A stretch of DNA of 35,407 nt from an uncultured Desulfovibrionaceae bacterium. GTDB taxonomy: Bacteria; Desulfobacterota; Desulfovibrionia; Desulfovibrionales; Desulfovibrionaceae. Both the position numbers and the translations under genes were made by a program. This document shows positions 8,012 through 17,724 of the stretch, piece after piece. The notes beneath the pieces are model-generated. The model worked only from the letters and a program-made list of their open reading frames with translations, was not told the DNA's origin and did no database searches. The stretch covers positions 1-35,407 of the forward strand of contig CASFUJ010000004.1 in the NCBI GenBank assembly GCA_949297645.1. Reading direction: 5' to 3'. Each line of letters starts with the position of its first letter. Positions within the stretch are counted from its first letter, which is position 1.

Positions 8012-10477
8012 TTAGTTCTGAGCCACGCCCCAGTCATGTCCCTTTTCGGGATGGAGCTGCCACACTTTTCTGTGCAGTTCGTTCAGCAGACGCGGGTCCA
8101 TGAGCAGCGCGGATTTTTCCTGTTTGGAAAGGCCGAAGGGGCCTTTTTCCAGCGCCTTGGCAAGCAGGGCACGACGGGTCTTTTCCCGCTCCTCGCCGAT
8201 GGGTCTTTCCCAGGTGCGGCGACGGATGAGGGCAATGTGCAGCGCGTGTACGCGAGGAATGACCACGGCGCGCGTAAAGCCGCGGGAAGGCGGAATGGTG
8301 AAGGGGGAATAGCGGTCGGGCCGGGCGAGAACGGCGTGCATGTCCGCCTGTTCCGGCTCCTCCTTCAGCTCGGAGGACGTGATGAACAGGCCCATGCGGC
8401 GGGCGGCCAGGCCCCAGCTCACACGGCTTGTGAACACCGAGAGCGGAATGGAGAGGACAAGTCCCACGGCGATGGGAGAAAACCACCAGAAGAAGCCGGG
8501 GTTGATGAGCCACATGAGGCCGCCCCATACGAGGCCGATGAGCGTTCCCCACCAGTGGAAGCGTATGGCGTCGCCCCAGCTTGTGCCCATATCGCTGCGG
8601 TTCTGGGTGTTCCACGACACTTTCCAGCCGAGCAGCGTGGTCACTACGAAGAAGCTGTGGAAAAGCATGCGTACCGGAGCGAGCAGCGTGGATATGAGCA
8701 CTTCGCCGAGCACGCTCATGCACATGCTGCCCGCGCCGCCGAAGTTCTTCGCTCCTCCCTTGCGCAGGGTGAGGATGATGGCGAAGATTTTGGGCATGAA
8801 CAGCATGATGCAGGTACTGGTAAGAAGCAGCAGCGCCCATTTGGGGTACCATGTGGGCCAGATGGGGAACAGCGTCGGGCCGCTGGGGAAGTAGCTGGGG
8901 GGAATGAAGGCTTCGGTGACGGCCTGAATGGAGCTGAACACCAGGAAGAAGAACCAGAGCAGGGCCGAGGCGTAGGACATGATGCCGTTGATGAACAGCG
9001 CGCGGTGCGTGGGGAAGATACCGCCGGAGAAAATGAGACGGCTGTGCTGAAGGTTGCCCTGGCACCAGCGACGGTCTCGGATGAGCTCGTCGATGAGAGA
9101 GGGCGGGGTTTCTTCCCACGAGCCGTCGAGGTCGTAGGCCAGCCACACGCCGTAGCCTGCACGCCGCATGAGGGCCGATTCCACGAAGTCGTGGCTCAGG
9201 ATGTCACCTGCGAGGGGACCGCGTCCGGGCAGGGTGGGAAGCTGGCAGTGCCTGATGAAGGGATCCACGCGGATGATGGCGTTGTGTCCCCAGTACTGGG
9301 CGTCGCCGAGCAGCCAGTAATGCAGACCCGTGGCGAAGACGGGACCGTAGAGGTGGTTGGCGAACTGCTGCACGCGGGCGACGAGGCTGTTCATGTTCAC
9401 GGCGAGCGGAGGCGTCTGAATCATGCCCATTTCCGGGTGCAGCTCCATGGATTTCACCATGCGCACCATGGTTCGTCCGCTCATGACGCTGTCGGCGTCG
9501 AACACGATCATGTACTTGTACTGCGCGCCCCAGCGGCGGCAGAAGTCGGCCACGTTGCCGCTCTTGCGCTTGGTGTTGTTGCGTCTGCGGCGGTAGAAGA
9601 TATGGCCGAAGGTGCCTTCTCTGCGGCAGAATTCGAACCATGCCTCCTCTTCCGCCACCCATGCGTCGGGGCTGGTGGAGTCGCTGAGAATGAAGATGTC
9701 GAACTTGTCGCTTTCTCCCGTCTTCACGAGAGAGTGCCATGTGGCGGCGATGCCCGCCATGTATCTGCGTGTATCTTCGTTATAGACGGGGAAGAGTATG
9801 GCGGTACGGGTGGTGTCCGGAATGACGACTTCGTCGCATCCTCTGGTGGGGGCGAGGCTGTCTGTCTTGCGGGAAAGTACCCAGCAGCCTGCCACGCACA
9901 TCCAGAACCCGATGGAAATCCAGCCGAACAGGATGGCGAAGAGAATGGCGGTGATGAGCTTGACCGCTTCTATGCCCTGCTGCGGCAGAATACCGTACAT
10001 GAGGAAGGCTCCTATGACGGCAGGTACGAGAATGAGCGTCATGAGCAGGGTGCGGCGACGTCCGGCCACACGTTCCCACTCCATCTGCCTGCGCTGACGT
10101 TCGGCGCTGTCTTTCCACGAGGCGGGGGCCTTGATGCCGGAGGGGCGGAAGATGCGGAACAGGCGGCTCAGCGTTTTTTTGAAGATGCTCAGCCAGGGGG
10201 TGCGGTCGAGTTCTTCCGCCAGCATGGTGCTTCGCGTCATGGTCGGGGCGGACATGAGGTGCGGGGCGTCGTCCCCCGGGATGAGCACGCGTCCTTTTTC
10301 CGCCAGAATGGCGTGCAGACAGAGAAGCGCCTCTTCATAGCTGGGATGTTCGGAAGTGCACCTTTTCAGGCTTTCCAGGGCGAGTTCCACGCTTTCCTTG
10401 GGCGACAGGTTCAGACCGCGCGCATAAAGCAGTATGCGGTCGCGGACCCGGAAGTCCATATCCTGATAGGAATTCAT
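8012..10477 (-). CDS. mdoH: Glucans biosynthesis glucosyltransferase H (OpgH/MdoH)
   Basis: An inner-membrane family-2 glycosyltransferase that polymerises UDP-glucose into the beta-glucan backbone of osmoregulated periplasmic glucans. From the chosen start it is 821 residues, close to the roughly 850 of E. coli OpgH. It shows two N-terminal transmembrane segments (about 145-195), the GT2 domain with AILFPVYNED, the FDADSVMSG motif near 327-333 and RRWCQGN near 469-475 (the QxxRW equivalent), then several C-terminal membrane helices. The start at 10477 is chosen because AAAGG lies before it and MNSYQDMDFR begins the conserved region; an open frame runs 37 codons further upstream without support. 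It follows opgG by 136 bases on the same strand, the usual opgGH order. Confidence 0.95.
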   Translation of the reverse strand: MNSYQDMDFRVRDRILLYARGLNLSPKESVELALESLKRCTSEHPSYEEALLCLHAILAEKGRVLIPGDDAPHLMSAPTMTRSTMLAEELDRTPWLSIFKKTLSRLFRIFRPSGIKAPASWKDSAERQRRQMEWERVAGRRRTLLMTLILVPAVIGAFLMYGILPQQGIEAVKLITAILFAILFGWISIGFWMCVAGCWVLSRKTDSLAPTRGCDEVVIPDTTRTAILFPVYNEDTRRYMAGIAATWHSLVKTGESDKFDIFILSDSTSPDAWVAEEEAWFEFCRREGTFGHIFYRRRRNNTKRKSGNVADFCRRWGAQYKYMIVFDADSVMSGRTMVRMVKSMELHPEMGMIQTPPLAVNMNSLVARVQQFANHLYGPVFATGLHYWLLGDAQYWGHNAIIRVDPFIRHCQLPTLPGRGPLAGDILSHDFVESALMRRAGYGVWLAYDLDGSWEETPPSLIDELIRDRRWCQGNLQHSRLIFSGGIFPTHRALFINGIMSYASALLWFFFLVFSSIQAVTEAFIPPSYFPSGPTLFPIWPTWYPKWALLLLTSTCIMLFMPKIFAIILTLRKGGAKNFGGAGSMCMSVLGEVLISTLLAPVRMLFHSFFVVTTLLGWKVSWNTQNRSDMGTSWGDAIRFHWWGTLIGLVWGGLMWLINPGFFWWFSPIAVGLVLSIPLSVFTSRVSWGLAARRMGLFITSSELKEEPEQADMHAVLARPDRYSPFTIPPSRGFTRAVVIPRVHALHIALIRRRTWERPIGEEREKTRRALLAKALEKGPFGLSKQEKSALLMDPRLLNELHRKVWQLHPEKGHDWGVAQN

Positions 10478-10560
10478 GTAGAGACCTTTTGCAGGTGAGG
10501 GTTGCGGAGGGCGGAGGGGAGGGCCCCTTTCACGGAATGTCCGCCCGTGTCTGCCGGAAA

Positions 10561-10596
10561 CGGGAGGATCGGCGGCTATGTCCGGCAATCCTCCCG
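10561..10596 (-). other. Hairpin in the opgG-opgH intergenic space
   Basis: Nine-base perfect arms (CGGGAGGAT with ATCCTCCCG) enclose an 18-base loop, between the opgG stop (10614) and the opgH start (10477). Only three T residues follow on the minus strand, so full termination is doubtful. It may be an attenuator or mRNA-stability element that sets less opgH than opgG, but that role is an inference. Confidence 0.5.
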
Positions 10597-10613
10597 CTCT
10601 TGGAAAAGGGCTG

Positions 10614-12221
10614 CTATGACTGGAGCTGCCAGTCGTACACCCAGGTTTCGGTCAGCGGGTCGGGGAGATTTTCTCCCTTCTTGAGATGGGCCTTGAAGCG
10701 CAGCATGACGGGGCCCTTGCGCGCGGTCATGAGACTCTGCAGCACGCCTTCCTCCTTGGGCAGACGGATTTTGAACTCCAGTCTCCATCCGCCGGTGGCG
10801 TTGTTGCGCAGCAGTCTCTTTTCCAGAAGCGGAATGGGCTCCGGCGTTTCCACGATGCTGGCAAGGCCGGTATCCGCAGGCAGAGTGGCGAGGTCGCCGC
10901 CGGCGAAGTCCACATGGAACGTCATGGTGTCGCCGCTGCGGGAAATGCGGGTGGACGTCACCTTTCCGAGCGTATGCCGCGTAGTCTGCGGCTGCATCCA
11001 GTACAGCTTCCAGCTGTACATCTGCGTGTCGGGGTAACGGAGTTCGGCTTCGGGCTGGTCGGGCCTGTTCTTGTCGCGGGGCTTGTCGGGCGACCAGAAG
11101 GCCACGATATTGTCGTGCATTTCATCTTCCGTGGGGATTTCCACAAGATTCAGCGTGCCGGGGCCCCAGTCTCCCTCGGGTTCCACCCAGAGGGACGGAC
11201 GGCGCTCGTAGCAGGCTTCGATGTCCTGATAGCTTTCAAAGCTGCTGTCGCGCTGCATGAGACCGAAGCCGCGGGGATTCTGGAGCGGGAAGGTGTTGAC
11301 GCTGAGACGCTTGGGATTGGCGAGCGGGCTCCAGAACCAGTGTTTGTCGCCGTTGACGTAGAGCAGACCGTCGGAGTTGTGCACTTCGGGCCGGTAGTCG
11401 CCGGGGCGGCCGTTTTTCTCCTCCCCGTAGAAGAACATGCTGGTAAGCGGAGCAAGGCCGATTTTCTGGAAGTTTTTTGCCCCCTTGCGGGTGAAGAGCG
11501 CACATTTGACTTCCATGACGGTGGGAGAGCCGGGAGTGATGATGAAGCGGTAGGCTCCGGCCATGCTTTCGCTGTCCATGAGAGCGTAAAGGGTGATGCT
11601 GGCTTCACCGGGCAGGGGCTTCACTATCCAGAACTCCCGGAAGTACGGGAATTCCTCGCCCTGAGCCGTGGCCGTGTCCAGCGCGAGACCGCGGGAATAG
11701 ATGCCGTAGCTGGTATCCTTTGCCAGGGCGCGGAAATAGGAAGCGCCGAGGAAAATGGCGAGTTCGTCCTGATAATCCGGGCGGTTGAGCGGGTAGTGCA
11801 GACGAAGGCCCGCGAAGTTCATGTTTTTTGTCTGCGTTACCTGTTTGGCGAGTTCCTCACTTCCGTACTGGAAGAGCGAAGGGTCGAAGGCGACGTCCTC
11901 TACGGTGTCTCCCCGGACGACGTGCACGCGTACCGTTCTGTCGTAGTACAGACCCGGATGGAAAAACTGCACGGTGAAGGGCAGGCCGTCCTCGGACCAG
12001 AGGGCTTTTTCCGGCAGATAGCGGATGCTGCGCCACTCGTCGTAGCTCAGCGACGTGAGGAACTCGGGAACGGGAGTGGGCGGCACATAGGCGGTGCCGG
12101 CAAGATCCTGCGCCATGGCCTGCACATCGGCAAAGGTGAAGGACTCCGCGGCCCGTGAGGAAAGAGGAAGCACGGCGAGAGAGAGCAGCAGGCAGAAGGA
12201 CACAATCATGCGGTGGAACAT
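10614..12221 (-). CDS. mdoG: Glucan biosynthesis protein G (OpgG/MdoG)
   Basis: A periplasmic protein that acts with OpgH to make and branch osmoregulated periplasmic glucans. It is 535 residues from the ATG at 12219-12221. Residues 1-24 are a signal peptide (MFHRMIVSFCLLLSLAVLPL then SRAA). The mature protein starts with the family-typical ESFTFADVQAMAQDLA. Later segments such as ASYFRAL, GLALDTA, FPYFREFW and RDSSFESYQDIEACYERRPSLWVEP match the MdoG family (PF04349). The C-terminal half is immunoglobulin-like in this family. GGGAG about 10 bases before the ATG supports this start; the frame is open 46 codons further upstream but lacks a signal peptide there. It is first of the opgGH pair. 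Length is near the usual 510-530. Confidence 0.95.
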   Translation of the reverse strand: MFHRMIVSFCLLLSLAVLPLSSRAAESFTFADVQAMAQDLAGTAYVPPTPVPEFLTSLSYDEWRSIRYLPEKALWSEDGLPFTVQFFHPGLYYDRTVRVHVVRGDTVEDVAFDPSLFQYGSEELAKQVTQTKNMNFAGLRLHYPLNRPDYQDELAIFLGASYFRALAKDTSYGIYSRGLALDTATAQGEEFPYFREFWIVKPLPGEASITLYALMDSESMAGAYRFIITPGSPTVMEVKCALFTRKGAKNFQKIGLAPLTSMFFYGEEKNGRPGDYRPEVHNSDGLLYVNGDKHWFWSPLANPKRLSVNTFPLQNPRGFGLMQRDSSFESYQDIEACYERRPSLWVEPEGDWGPGTLNLVEIPTEDEMHDNIVAFWSPDKPRDKNRPDQPEAELRYPDTQMYSWKLYWMQPQTTRHTLGKVTSTRISRSGDTMTFHVDFAGGDLATLPADTGLASIVETPEPIPLLEKRLLRNNATGGWRLEFKIRLPKEEGVLQSLMTARKGPVMLRFKAHLKKGENLPDPLTETWVYDWQLQS

Positions 12222-12429
12222 ACGAAGTAACTCCCTGAGTATGAGGGCTCCGCCGCTTGTGCAGCAGCGGCAATCAGGCAATGAAAAAAGGTTCCGCGGC
12301 GTTTCCCGGAAGGCGGTGCGCATGGAAAAGGCGGGGTGTGGCCGGGCATGAGAAAACAAAACATGGCTGAGGTTCTTCTTTCCCCCTACTTAAAGCCGGA
12401 ACGGCTCCATGTCCAGAGATTTTATCCCC

Positions 12430-12458
12430 TTGCGGCACAGGGAAGGCTGCGGTAGGAT
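12430..12458 (+). promoter_or_regulatory. Weak candidate sigma-70 promoter for the orphan ABC ATPase
   Basis: TTGCGG, a 17-base spacer and TAGGAT lie 57 bases before the ATG at 12515. The -10 matches at four of six positions and the -35 at three of six, with ideal spacing. The opgG-ATPase divergent gap 12222-12514 (293 bases) otherwise holds only a 6-bp hairpin (GCCGCT/AGCGGC) and no gene. Confidence 0.3.
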
Positions 12459-12514
12459 GTCTGGCCGAACGGGAGCGGCTTCTCTCCCATAACGATGCTG
12501 GAGCTGGGATAGTT

Positions 12515-13486
12515 ATGAGTGCGTTGCTGGAACTTCGTCAGGTAAGCCGGGAATTTTCCGTGCGAAGAGGCTTTTTCGATTCGCGTCCGGCGAGCGTGAA
12601 GGCTGTGAGCGATGTGAGCTTTCAGCTTTTTCCCGGGGAAACCCTGGGGCTGGTGGGGGAATCCGGCTGCGGAAAATCCACGCTGGCGCGCATGGCCGTG
12701 GGCCTGCTTCTGCCGACGTCCGGACAGGTGCTGCTTTCCGGTCGTCCTCTGGAGGAGTGGACGGCGTCTGAGCGCGCACGATGCATACAGATGGTGTTTC
12801 AGGATCCGTTCTCCTCGCTGGACCCCCGTCAGAGCGTGGGGGCGAGCATCGCCGAGCCCTTGCGTCTTGCGGCGAAGGCGGCGGGAAAGGCGCTCTCCCG
12901 GAAGGAGAGCCGGGAAAAGGTTCGCGACATTCTTGTTCGCGTAGGTCTTCAGTCCGAGCATATCGACAGGTATCCGCACGAGTTTTCCGGCGGACAGCGG
13001 CAGCGCATAGCCGTGGCGCGGGCCATCGTGGCCGGGCCGGGCGCGCTGGTATGCGACGAGCCCGTTTCCGCGCTGGACGCTTCCGTACAGGCGCAGGTTC
13101 TGAATCTTTTGAAGGACATGCAGGACAACATGGGTCTCGGTTATCTGTTCATTTCCCACGACCTCGGCGTCATCGGCTTCATGAGCGACAGAATCGCCGT
13201 GATGTATCTGGGCCGTCTTGTGGAGACGGCGACATGCCGGGAGCTGTTCGACCACGCCGCGCATCCCTACACGGAAGCGCTCATGGCCGCCGCTCCCTCC
13301 CGCGATCCGGCGCGCAGGGGCCGCAGTACCCTTCTCTCCGGTGAAATGCCGTCCCCGTTGTCTCCCCCGGCGGGCTGCGCCTTCCATCCCCGCTGTCCTC
13401 ATGCCCGGCCGATGTGCCGGGAAGAGGAACCTCCGTTTGTTTTCGTCAACCCCGGGCACGCCGTACGCTGCCATTTTCCCCTGTGA
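12515..13486 (+). CDS. Oligopeptide/dipeptide-type ABC transporter ATP-binding protein (OppF/DppF-like), orphan
   Basis: A cytoplasmic ATPase subunit of the OppF/DppF class, 323 residues. Walker A is GESGCGKST (48-56), the Q-loop is [12 protein letters not shown] (94-105), the signature is FSGGQRQ (157-163), Walker B is ALVCDE (177-182) and the switch His is His215 in ISHD. The C-terminal oligo_HPY-type tail is present ([11 protein letters not shown], then GHAVRCHF), which marks peptide/nickel importers. Unusually, no permease, receptor or partner ATPase gene lies beside it: upstream is divergent opgG, and downstream 7 bases away is an ATP-grasp gene. It must either serve transporter subunits encoded elsewhere or be a remnant. 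The ATG at 12515 has only a distant GGAG. Confidence 0.92.
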   Translation: MSALLELRQVSREFSVRRGFFDSRPASVKAVSDVSFQLFPGETLGLVGESGCGKSTLARMAVGLLLPTSGQVLLSGRPLEEWTASERARCIQMVFQDPFSSLDPRQSVGASIAEPLRLAAKAAGKALSRKESREKVRDILVRVGLQSEHIDRYPHEFSGGQRQRIAVARAIVAGPGALVCDEPVSALDASVQAQVLNLLKDMQDNMGLGYLFISHDLGVIGFMSDRIAVMYLGRLVETATCRELFDHAAHPYTEALMAAAPSRDPARRGRSTLLSGEMPSPLSPPAGCAFHPRCPHARPMCREEEPPFVFVNPGHAVRCHFPL

Positions 13487-13493
13487 GGCCTGC

Positions 13494-14642
13494 ATGATTA
13501 TTCTTGATAAACAGTATGTATCCCGTGAACTGCGGGACTATCTTGCCGAAAGCCGCGTTCCCGTGCTCCGCAACGAAGCGGCGCTTGCCGCGGCTCCGGA
13601 GGGGACGTTCCGTCTTGTTTCCGATGACGATGCCGACGCGCTGCTGGCCGGGGGCGAGCGCATTTACACCACCTGTGAAAACTCCCTTTCCTGGGTGCTG
13701 AAGCACTCCCCCGACAAAGGGCTGCAGAAGGGTATCGCCCTGTGCAAGGACAAAGCCGCCTTCCGCCGCATGCTCTCGAACATCTATCCCGATTTTCTGT
13801 TCCGCGAAGTGGCCGCGGACGAGCTGGAAAGTCTTGACTTCAGGACGCTGAAGACGCCCTTCATTCTCAAGCCTTCCGTGGGCTTCTTCAGCGTGGGCGT
13901 CTATACCATCTTCAGCGAAGAGGACTGGAAGAAGGCGCTGGAGGACATCCGCCTGCATTCCGGCGAATGGAGGAAACAGTACGATGAGAGCGTGGTGGGC
14001 AACACCCGTTTTCTTCTTGAGGAGTACATAGGCGGCGAGGAATACGCCGTGGACTTCTATTATGACGGAGAGGGAAAGGCCGTCGTCGTCAATATCTTCC
14101 ACCATGAATTCGCCTCGGCCGACGATGTGAGCGACCGCCTGTACTGCTCCGGCGCGTCCATCATCCGGGAGCATCTTCAGCCCTTCACGGACTTTTTCAA
14201 TCGCATGAACGAAGAAATGGGGGCGCGCAATCTGCCCATTCATCTTGAACTTCGGGTGGACAAGGGGAGAATCATTCCCATCGAGGCCAATCCTCTGCGC
14301 TTTGCGGGCTGGTGCCTTACCGACCTTGCCCTGCATGCCTACGGTTTCCGCACCTACGACTATTTCCTGAACGACATTCGTCCCGACTGGGACAGCCTGC
14401 TGAAAGGGAAGGAAGACAGGCTCTATTCCTTCATTGTGCTGAATCCTCCGGCGAATCTGAAAGCGGACGCCGTGTTCAACTACGACAGGCTCTGCGCCTC
14501 GTTCGGCAAGGTCATGGAACTTCGTCGCATTGATTATCATACCGGGCCGGTGTTCGGCTTCCTGTTCACCGATACTCCCGCGTCCGACAGGGCGGAACTC
14601 GACCATATTCTGCGCAGCGATCTGACGGAATATCTCGACTAG
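13494..14642 (+). CDS. ATP-grasp domain-containing protein (probable carboxylate-amine/thiol ligase)
   Basis: A 382-residue ATP-grasp protein. This superfamily couples ATP hydrolysis to joining a carboxylate to an amine or thiol through an acyl-phosphate. The nucleotide-binding Lys lies in [16 protein letters not shown]. The second ATP-contacting strand is [19 protein letters not shown]. The metal-binding end of the fold reads IHLELRV...[13 protein letters not shown], equivalent to the usual E...(I/V)EINPR. The N-terminal 90 residues resemble a pre-ATP-grasp domain. GAGG sits before the ATG, which lies 7 bases after the OppF-like gene, so both are probably one transcript ending at the terminator at 14671. 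It could make or modify a peptide or amino-acid conjugate linked to peptide transport. The substrate is not recognisable. Confidence 0.85.
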   Translation: MIILDKQYVSRELRDYLAESRVPVLRNEAALAAAPEGTFRLVSDDDADALLAGGERIYTTCENSLSWVLKHSPDKGLQKGIALCKDKAAFRRMLSNIYPDFLFREVAADELESLDFRTLKTPFILKPSVGFFSVGVYTIFSEEDWKKALEDIRLHSGEWRKQYDESVVGNTRFLLEEYIGGEEYAVDFYYDGEGKAVVVNIFHHEFASADDVSDRLYCSGASIIREHLQPFTDFFNRMNEEMGARNLPIHLELRVDKGRIIPIEANPLRFAGWCLTDLALHAYGFRTYDYFLNDIRPDWDSLLKGKEDRLYSFIVLNPPANLKADAVFNYDRLCASFGKVMELRRIDYHTGPVFGFLFTDTPASDRAELDHILRSDLTEYLD

Positions 14643-14670
14643 GCGTCGGAACGATTCAGAGATAGGACGG

Positions 14671-14708
14671 GGCGGAGTCTTCCTGTGAAGGCTTCGCCTT
14701 TTCTTTGT
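14671..14708 (+). terminator. Rho-independent terminator after the ATP-grasp gene
   Basis: A 12-bp stem with two G-T wobbles (GGCGGAGTCTTC with GAAGGCTTCGCC), a CTGT tetraloop and a T-rich tail (TTTTCTTTG). It begins 28 bases after the ATP-grasp stop. The rest of the 340-base gap 14643-14982 is purine-rich DNA with no gene that I can support. Confidence 0.9.
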
Positions 14709-14923
14709 TAATCGGATGCATGTGTCCGGTCGGAATCCTCTTCGCGGGCCGTGGAACGGAAAGCCCGGAGAAGAGGAAAAGGGGGGGAAGGAAGAAGCGT
14801 ATCCGCACAAAGGAGCGGTGTCTGTGCCGTACGGCGGGAGAAGGAGCGCCGTCTTCTCGCCGGAGAGCGGGAGGGCGTTTCGGGCGGGACGCCCGTGCCG
14901 GTGGAACGCGCAGGGAAGGATCG

Positions 14924-14962
14924 TAAAAAAAGCCGCCGGGTTCCGGAACCCGGCGGCTTTTA
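14924..14962. terminator. Bidirectional terminator downstream of secF
   Basis: A perfect 13-bp palindromic arm pair (GCCGCCGGGTTCC/GGAACCCGGCGGC). On the minus strand it is followed by seven T residues, making a strong terminator for the yajC-secD-secF transcript. On the plus strand it is followed by TTTTAT. Confidence 0.92.
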
Positions 14963-14982
14963 TGCGGTCGAAGAAGAAAGGC

Positions 14983-16098
14983 TTACACGATACCGTGTTC
15001 GCCGGGACGTTCGTAGTCGTCCTTCTGCTTCGTCTTGGAGTGGTAGAGGTCCACGTCGCCGAAGGCAATGAGGATGGGGGAGGCGACGAAGATGGAGGAG
15101 AAGGTACCGAAGACGATGCCGAGCGTAATGGTGAGCGCGAAGTCGTGGATGACGTTGCCGCCCAGAAGATACAGGGAAAGGCTGGCCACGAGGGTGGTGG
15201 CGCTCGTCATGATGGTGCGCGAAAGCGTCTGGTTCACGGATTTGTTGATGATGCTTCCCATGGTGGGTTTGGGATTGGCATCAACGGGCACGGCGCGCAG
15301 GTTTTCGCGGATACGGTCATAGACGACGATGGTGTCGTTGATGGAGTAGCCCACGAGGGTCAGCAGGGCCGCGATGACGTTGAGGTCGATTTCCACGCCC
15401 AGCAGGGTGAGAAGGCCCAGCGTGACGATGACGTCGTGAATGAGGGCCAGAATGGCGCCCAGAGCGAAGTTGAGCTTCAGCTTCCAGCAGGAGATGAGGG
15501 TGATGACCATGCCTATGGCCACGCCCCAGAGCCGGTTGAAGCCGAGGTAGGACGCTCCGTACACCGCGCCCCAGAGCACGAGGGCCATGGCTCCCGCCAT
15601 GAACCAGCTGTATTCGAAGCGGCCGGAAATATAGACGGTGATGAGCAGCACGGCGTAGAACAGGGCTTCGATGGCCATGTTGCGCAGGTCATTACCGACC
15701 TTCGGGCCTACGGATTCGAGACGCTGGATGCTGGAGGGGTTGTCCGGAATGCTGGAGCTGAGCGCGGTGGAAACCTGTTCGCGCAAGTCCTGATTTTCCG
15801 CCGCGGGCATGGAGAAGCGCAGCAGATAGTCGCGGTCTTCCGTATCCACCTGCTGGACGGTGAGGCCGGGCAGATCCACGTCCTGAAGGGCCGTTTTCAC
15901 CTGTTCGTCGGGGATGGGCTGCTCGAACTGCACCTGCACCATGACGCCGCCGGCGAAGTCCACGCCGTAGCGCAGTCCGCCGTTCCAGATGATGGCGAAC
16001 ATGCCCAGCAGGATGAAGAAGCCGGAAATGCTGAAGGCTATGCGGCGGAAGCCTACAAAGTCAATATTGGTCTGACGGGAAAGAATTGCGAATGCCAT
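14983..16098 (-). CDS. secF: Protein translocase subunit SecF
   Basis: An inner-membrane partner of SecD that uses the proton gradient to help pull exported proteins through SecYEG. It is 371 residues. The first transmembrane segment (about 15-35) leads into the conserved GVDFAGGVMVQVQF. A periplasmic domain follows, then five C-terminal helices with SINDTIVVYDRIRENLR and NQTLSRTIMTS, hallmark SecF motifs. AAGGGG before the ATG at 16098 and the conserved MAFAIL...IDF start support this start over an open frame 19 codons upstream. It begins 17 bases after the secD stop. Confidence 0.97.
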   Translation of the reverse strand: MAFAILSRQTNIDFVGFRRIAFSISGFFILLGMFAIIWNGGLRYGVDFAGGVMVQVQFEQPIPDEQVKTALQDVDLPGLTVQQVDTEDRDYLLRFSMPAAENQDLREQVSTALSSSIPDNPSSIQRLESVGPKVGNDLRNMAIEALFYAVLLITVYISGRFEYSWFMAGAMALVLWGAVYGASYLGFNRLWGVAIGMVITLISCWKLKLNFALGAILALIHDVIVTLGLLTLLGVEIDLNVIAALLTLVGYSINDTIVVYDRIRENLRAVPVDANPKPTMGSIINKSVNQTLSRTIMTSATTLVASLSLYLLGGNVIHDFALTITLGIVFGTFSSIFVASPILIAFGDVDLYHSKTKQKDDYERPGEHGIV

Positions 16099-16115
16099 GA
16101 AAGGACCCCTTTGTC

Positions 16116-17696
16116 CTAGATGCTGATTTTCCGGCCGGCGGAGCGGGATATCCATGCCTCAAACACGGCGCGGGACACGAAAACGGCCGTGAACATGGAA
16201 GCCAGAATACCCAGTGACAGCGTGACGGCGAAGCCGCGTACCGGACCCGTGCCGAACTGGTACAGAATGGCGGCCGTGATGAGCGTCGTCAGGTTCGAGT
16301 CGATGATGGAGATGCTGGCACGGCTGAAGCCGGCGGTGATGGCTTCCAGGGCGGTCATGCCGTTCTTGAGCTCTTCCCGGATACGTTCGAAAATAAGCAC
16401 GTTGGCGTCCACCGACATGCCGATGGTCAGCACGATACCGGCGATGCCCGGCAGGGTGAGCGTTGCGCCGAAAAACGTCATGCCGGCAAGAAGGATGGTG
16501 ATGGTGAAGCACAGCATGAGGTCGGCGATGAGACCGGAAAGTCCGTAGTAGAGGGGCATGACGAGCACGACGGCAGCCGCGCCCACAAGGGAGGCCTTGA
16601 TGCCGCTGTTGATGGACTCCTTGCCCAGAGAGGGACCGACAGTGCGTTCTTCCAGCACGGAGACGGGCGTGGGCAGAGAGCCTGCGCGCAGTACGATGGC
16701 AAGATCCTGCGCTTCTTCGGTGGTGAAATTGCCGGTGATGGAGGCCTTGCCTCCGGCGATGCGATCCTGGATGACGGGGGCGGAATAGACCTTGCCGTCC
16801 AGCACGATGGCCATGCGCTTCTTGATGTGTTCGCCGGTGATGCGCTCAAAGTTGTTCGCACCGCGGCTGTTGAATTCCAGCGCCACATAGGCCTGACCGA
16901 ATTCATTGAAGGCGGGACGGGCGTTGGTGATGTCCTCGCCGCCCATGAGGGATTCGTTGTCGAGAATGATGGTGCTTTCCGTCTGCGTGCCGTACTGCCC
17001 CTTGACGATGAGAGGGTAGCGGGAGGTGCCGGCGGGCAGCATGATGGCGGAGGGATCCACATCGTCGCGCACGATGTGGAATTCCAGGTGAGCGGTCTGA
17101 CCGATGATCTGGATGGCGCGTTCGGCGTCCGTCATGCCGGGAAGCTGCACCTGTACCTGATTGTCCGACTGTTTGCGGATGTCGGGTTCGGCCACGCCGA
17201 ACTGGTCGATACGGTTGCGGATGGTGCGCACGACCTGTTCCATGGTCATGTCTTCCGTCTGCCTGCGGGCGTCGGAGGACAGATCGAAGGCATAGACGCG
17301 ACCGGAGGCGGAAGTGTCGGCGCTGACCTGCTGCAGGTTGGGGAACCACTTGTGAATCATGGCGTCGAAGGCTTCGGCCTGGTCGGCGCGCGGGAGCGTC
17401 ACTTCAAGCAGGCCCTGTCCGTTGAGACGGGGCTTCATGACGGTGAGCTTTTCCTGCCTGGCGCGATCGCTGATGTCCTGACCGGTGACGGTCAGCGTGT
17501 TCTGTATGGCTTTTTCCACATCCACGCCCAGGGTGAGGTTCATGCCGCCCTTGAGGTCCAGGCCGAGATTGATGCGAGCCTGCATGAACGTGCCCAGAAA
17601 GGAATTGCCGATGGAGGGAAGGTTGGGCAGGGCGTACGCGAGCACCACGAGCAGCACGATGAGGGAGACGGCCAGGCGCAAACGCAGAGCTTTCAT
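16116..17696 (-). CDS. secD: Protein translocase subunit SecD
   Basis: An inner-membrane translocase subunit, 526 residues, acting with SecF and YajC. It has an N-terminal membrane anchor (residues 5-25), the conserved LGLDLKGGMNLTLGV motif, a large periplasmic region with P1-type repeats (VRTIRNRIDQFGVAEP; VQLPGM), and a C-terminal five-helix block with GMSVDANVLIFERIREE and SNLTTLITAAILYQFGTGP. Start 17696 has AAGGAT upstream and matches the usual MK...RL beginning; an 18-codon upstream extension of the open frame is unsupported. Hairpins lie in its 5' leader between yajC and secD. Confidence 0.97.
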   Translation of the reverse strand: MKALRLRLAVSLIVLLVVLAYALPNLPSIGNSFLGTFMQARINLGLDLKGGMNLTLGVDVEKAIQNTLTVTGQDISDRARQEKLTVMKPRLNGQGLLEVTLPRADQAEAFDAMIHKWFPNLQQVSADTSASGRVYAFDLSSDARRQTEDMTMEQVVRTIRNRIDQFGVAEPDIRKQSDNQVQVQLPGMTDAERAIQIIGQTAHLEFHIVRDDVDPSAIMLPAGTSRYPLIVKGQYGTQTESTIILDNESLMGGEDITNARPAFNEFGQAYVALEFNSRGANNFERITGEHIKKRMAIVLDGKVYSAPVIQDRIAGGKASITGNFTTEEAQDLAIVLRAGSLPTPVSVLEERTVGPSLGKESINSGIKASLVGAAAVVLVMPLYYGLSGLIADLMLCFTITILLAGMTFFGATLTLPGIAGIVLTIGMSVDANVLIFERIREELKNGMTALEAITAGFSRASISIIDSNLTTLITAAILYQFGTGPVRGFAVTLSLGILASMFTAVFVSRAVFEAWISRSAGRKISI

Positions 17697-17724
17697 GGTT
17701 GTATCCTTAAAAACAATGATAGGA

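Noticed and set aside
8036-10498. Plus-strand open frame of 820 codons.
   Set aside because: It mirrors opgH on the opposite strand; the composition is antisense-like and opgH is unmistakable.
14716-16119. Plus-strand frame of 467 codons beginning in the gap after the ATP-grasp gene.
   Set aside because: Most of it is antisense to secF, it crosses a strong terminator, and the translation is His/Gly/Glu-rich without motifs.
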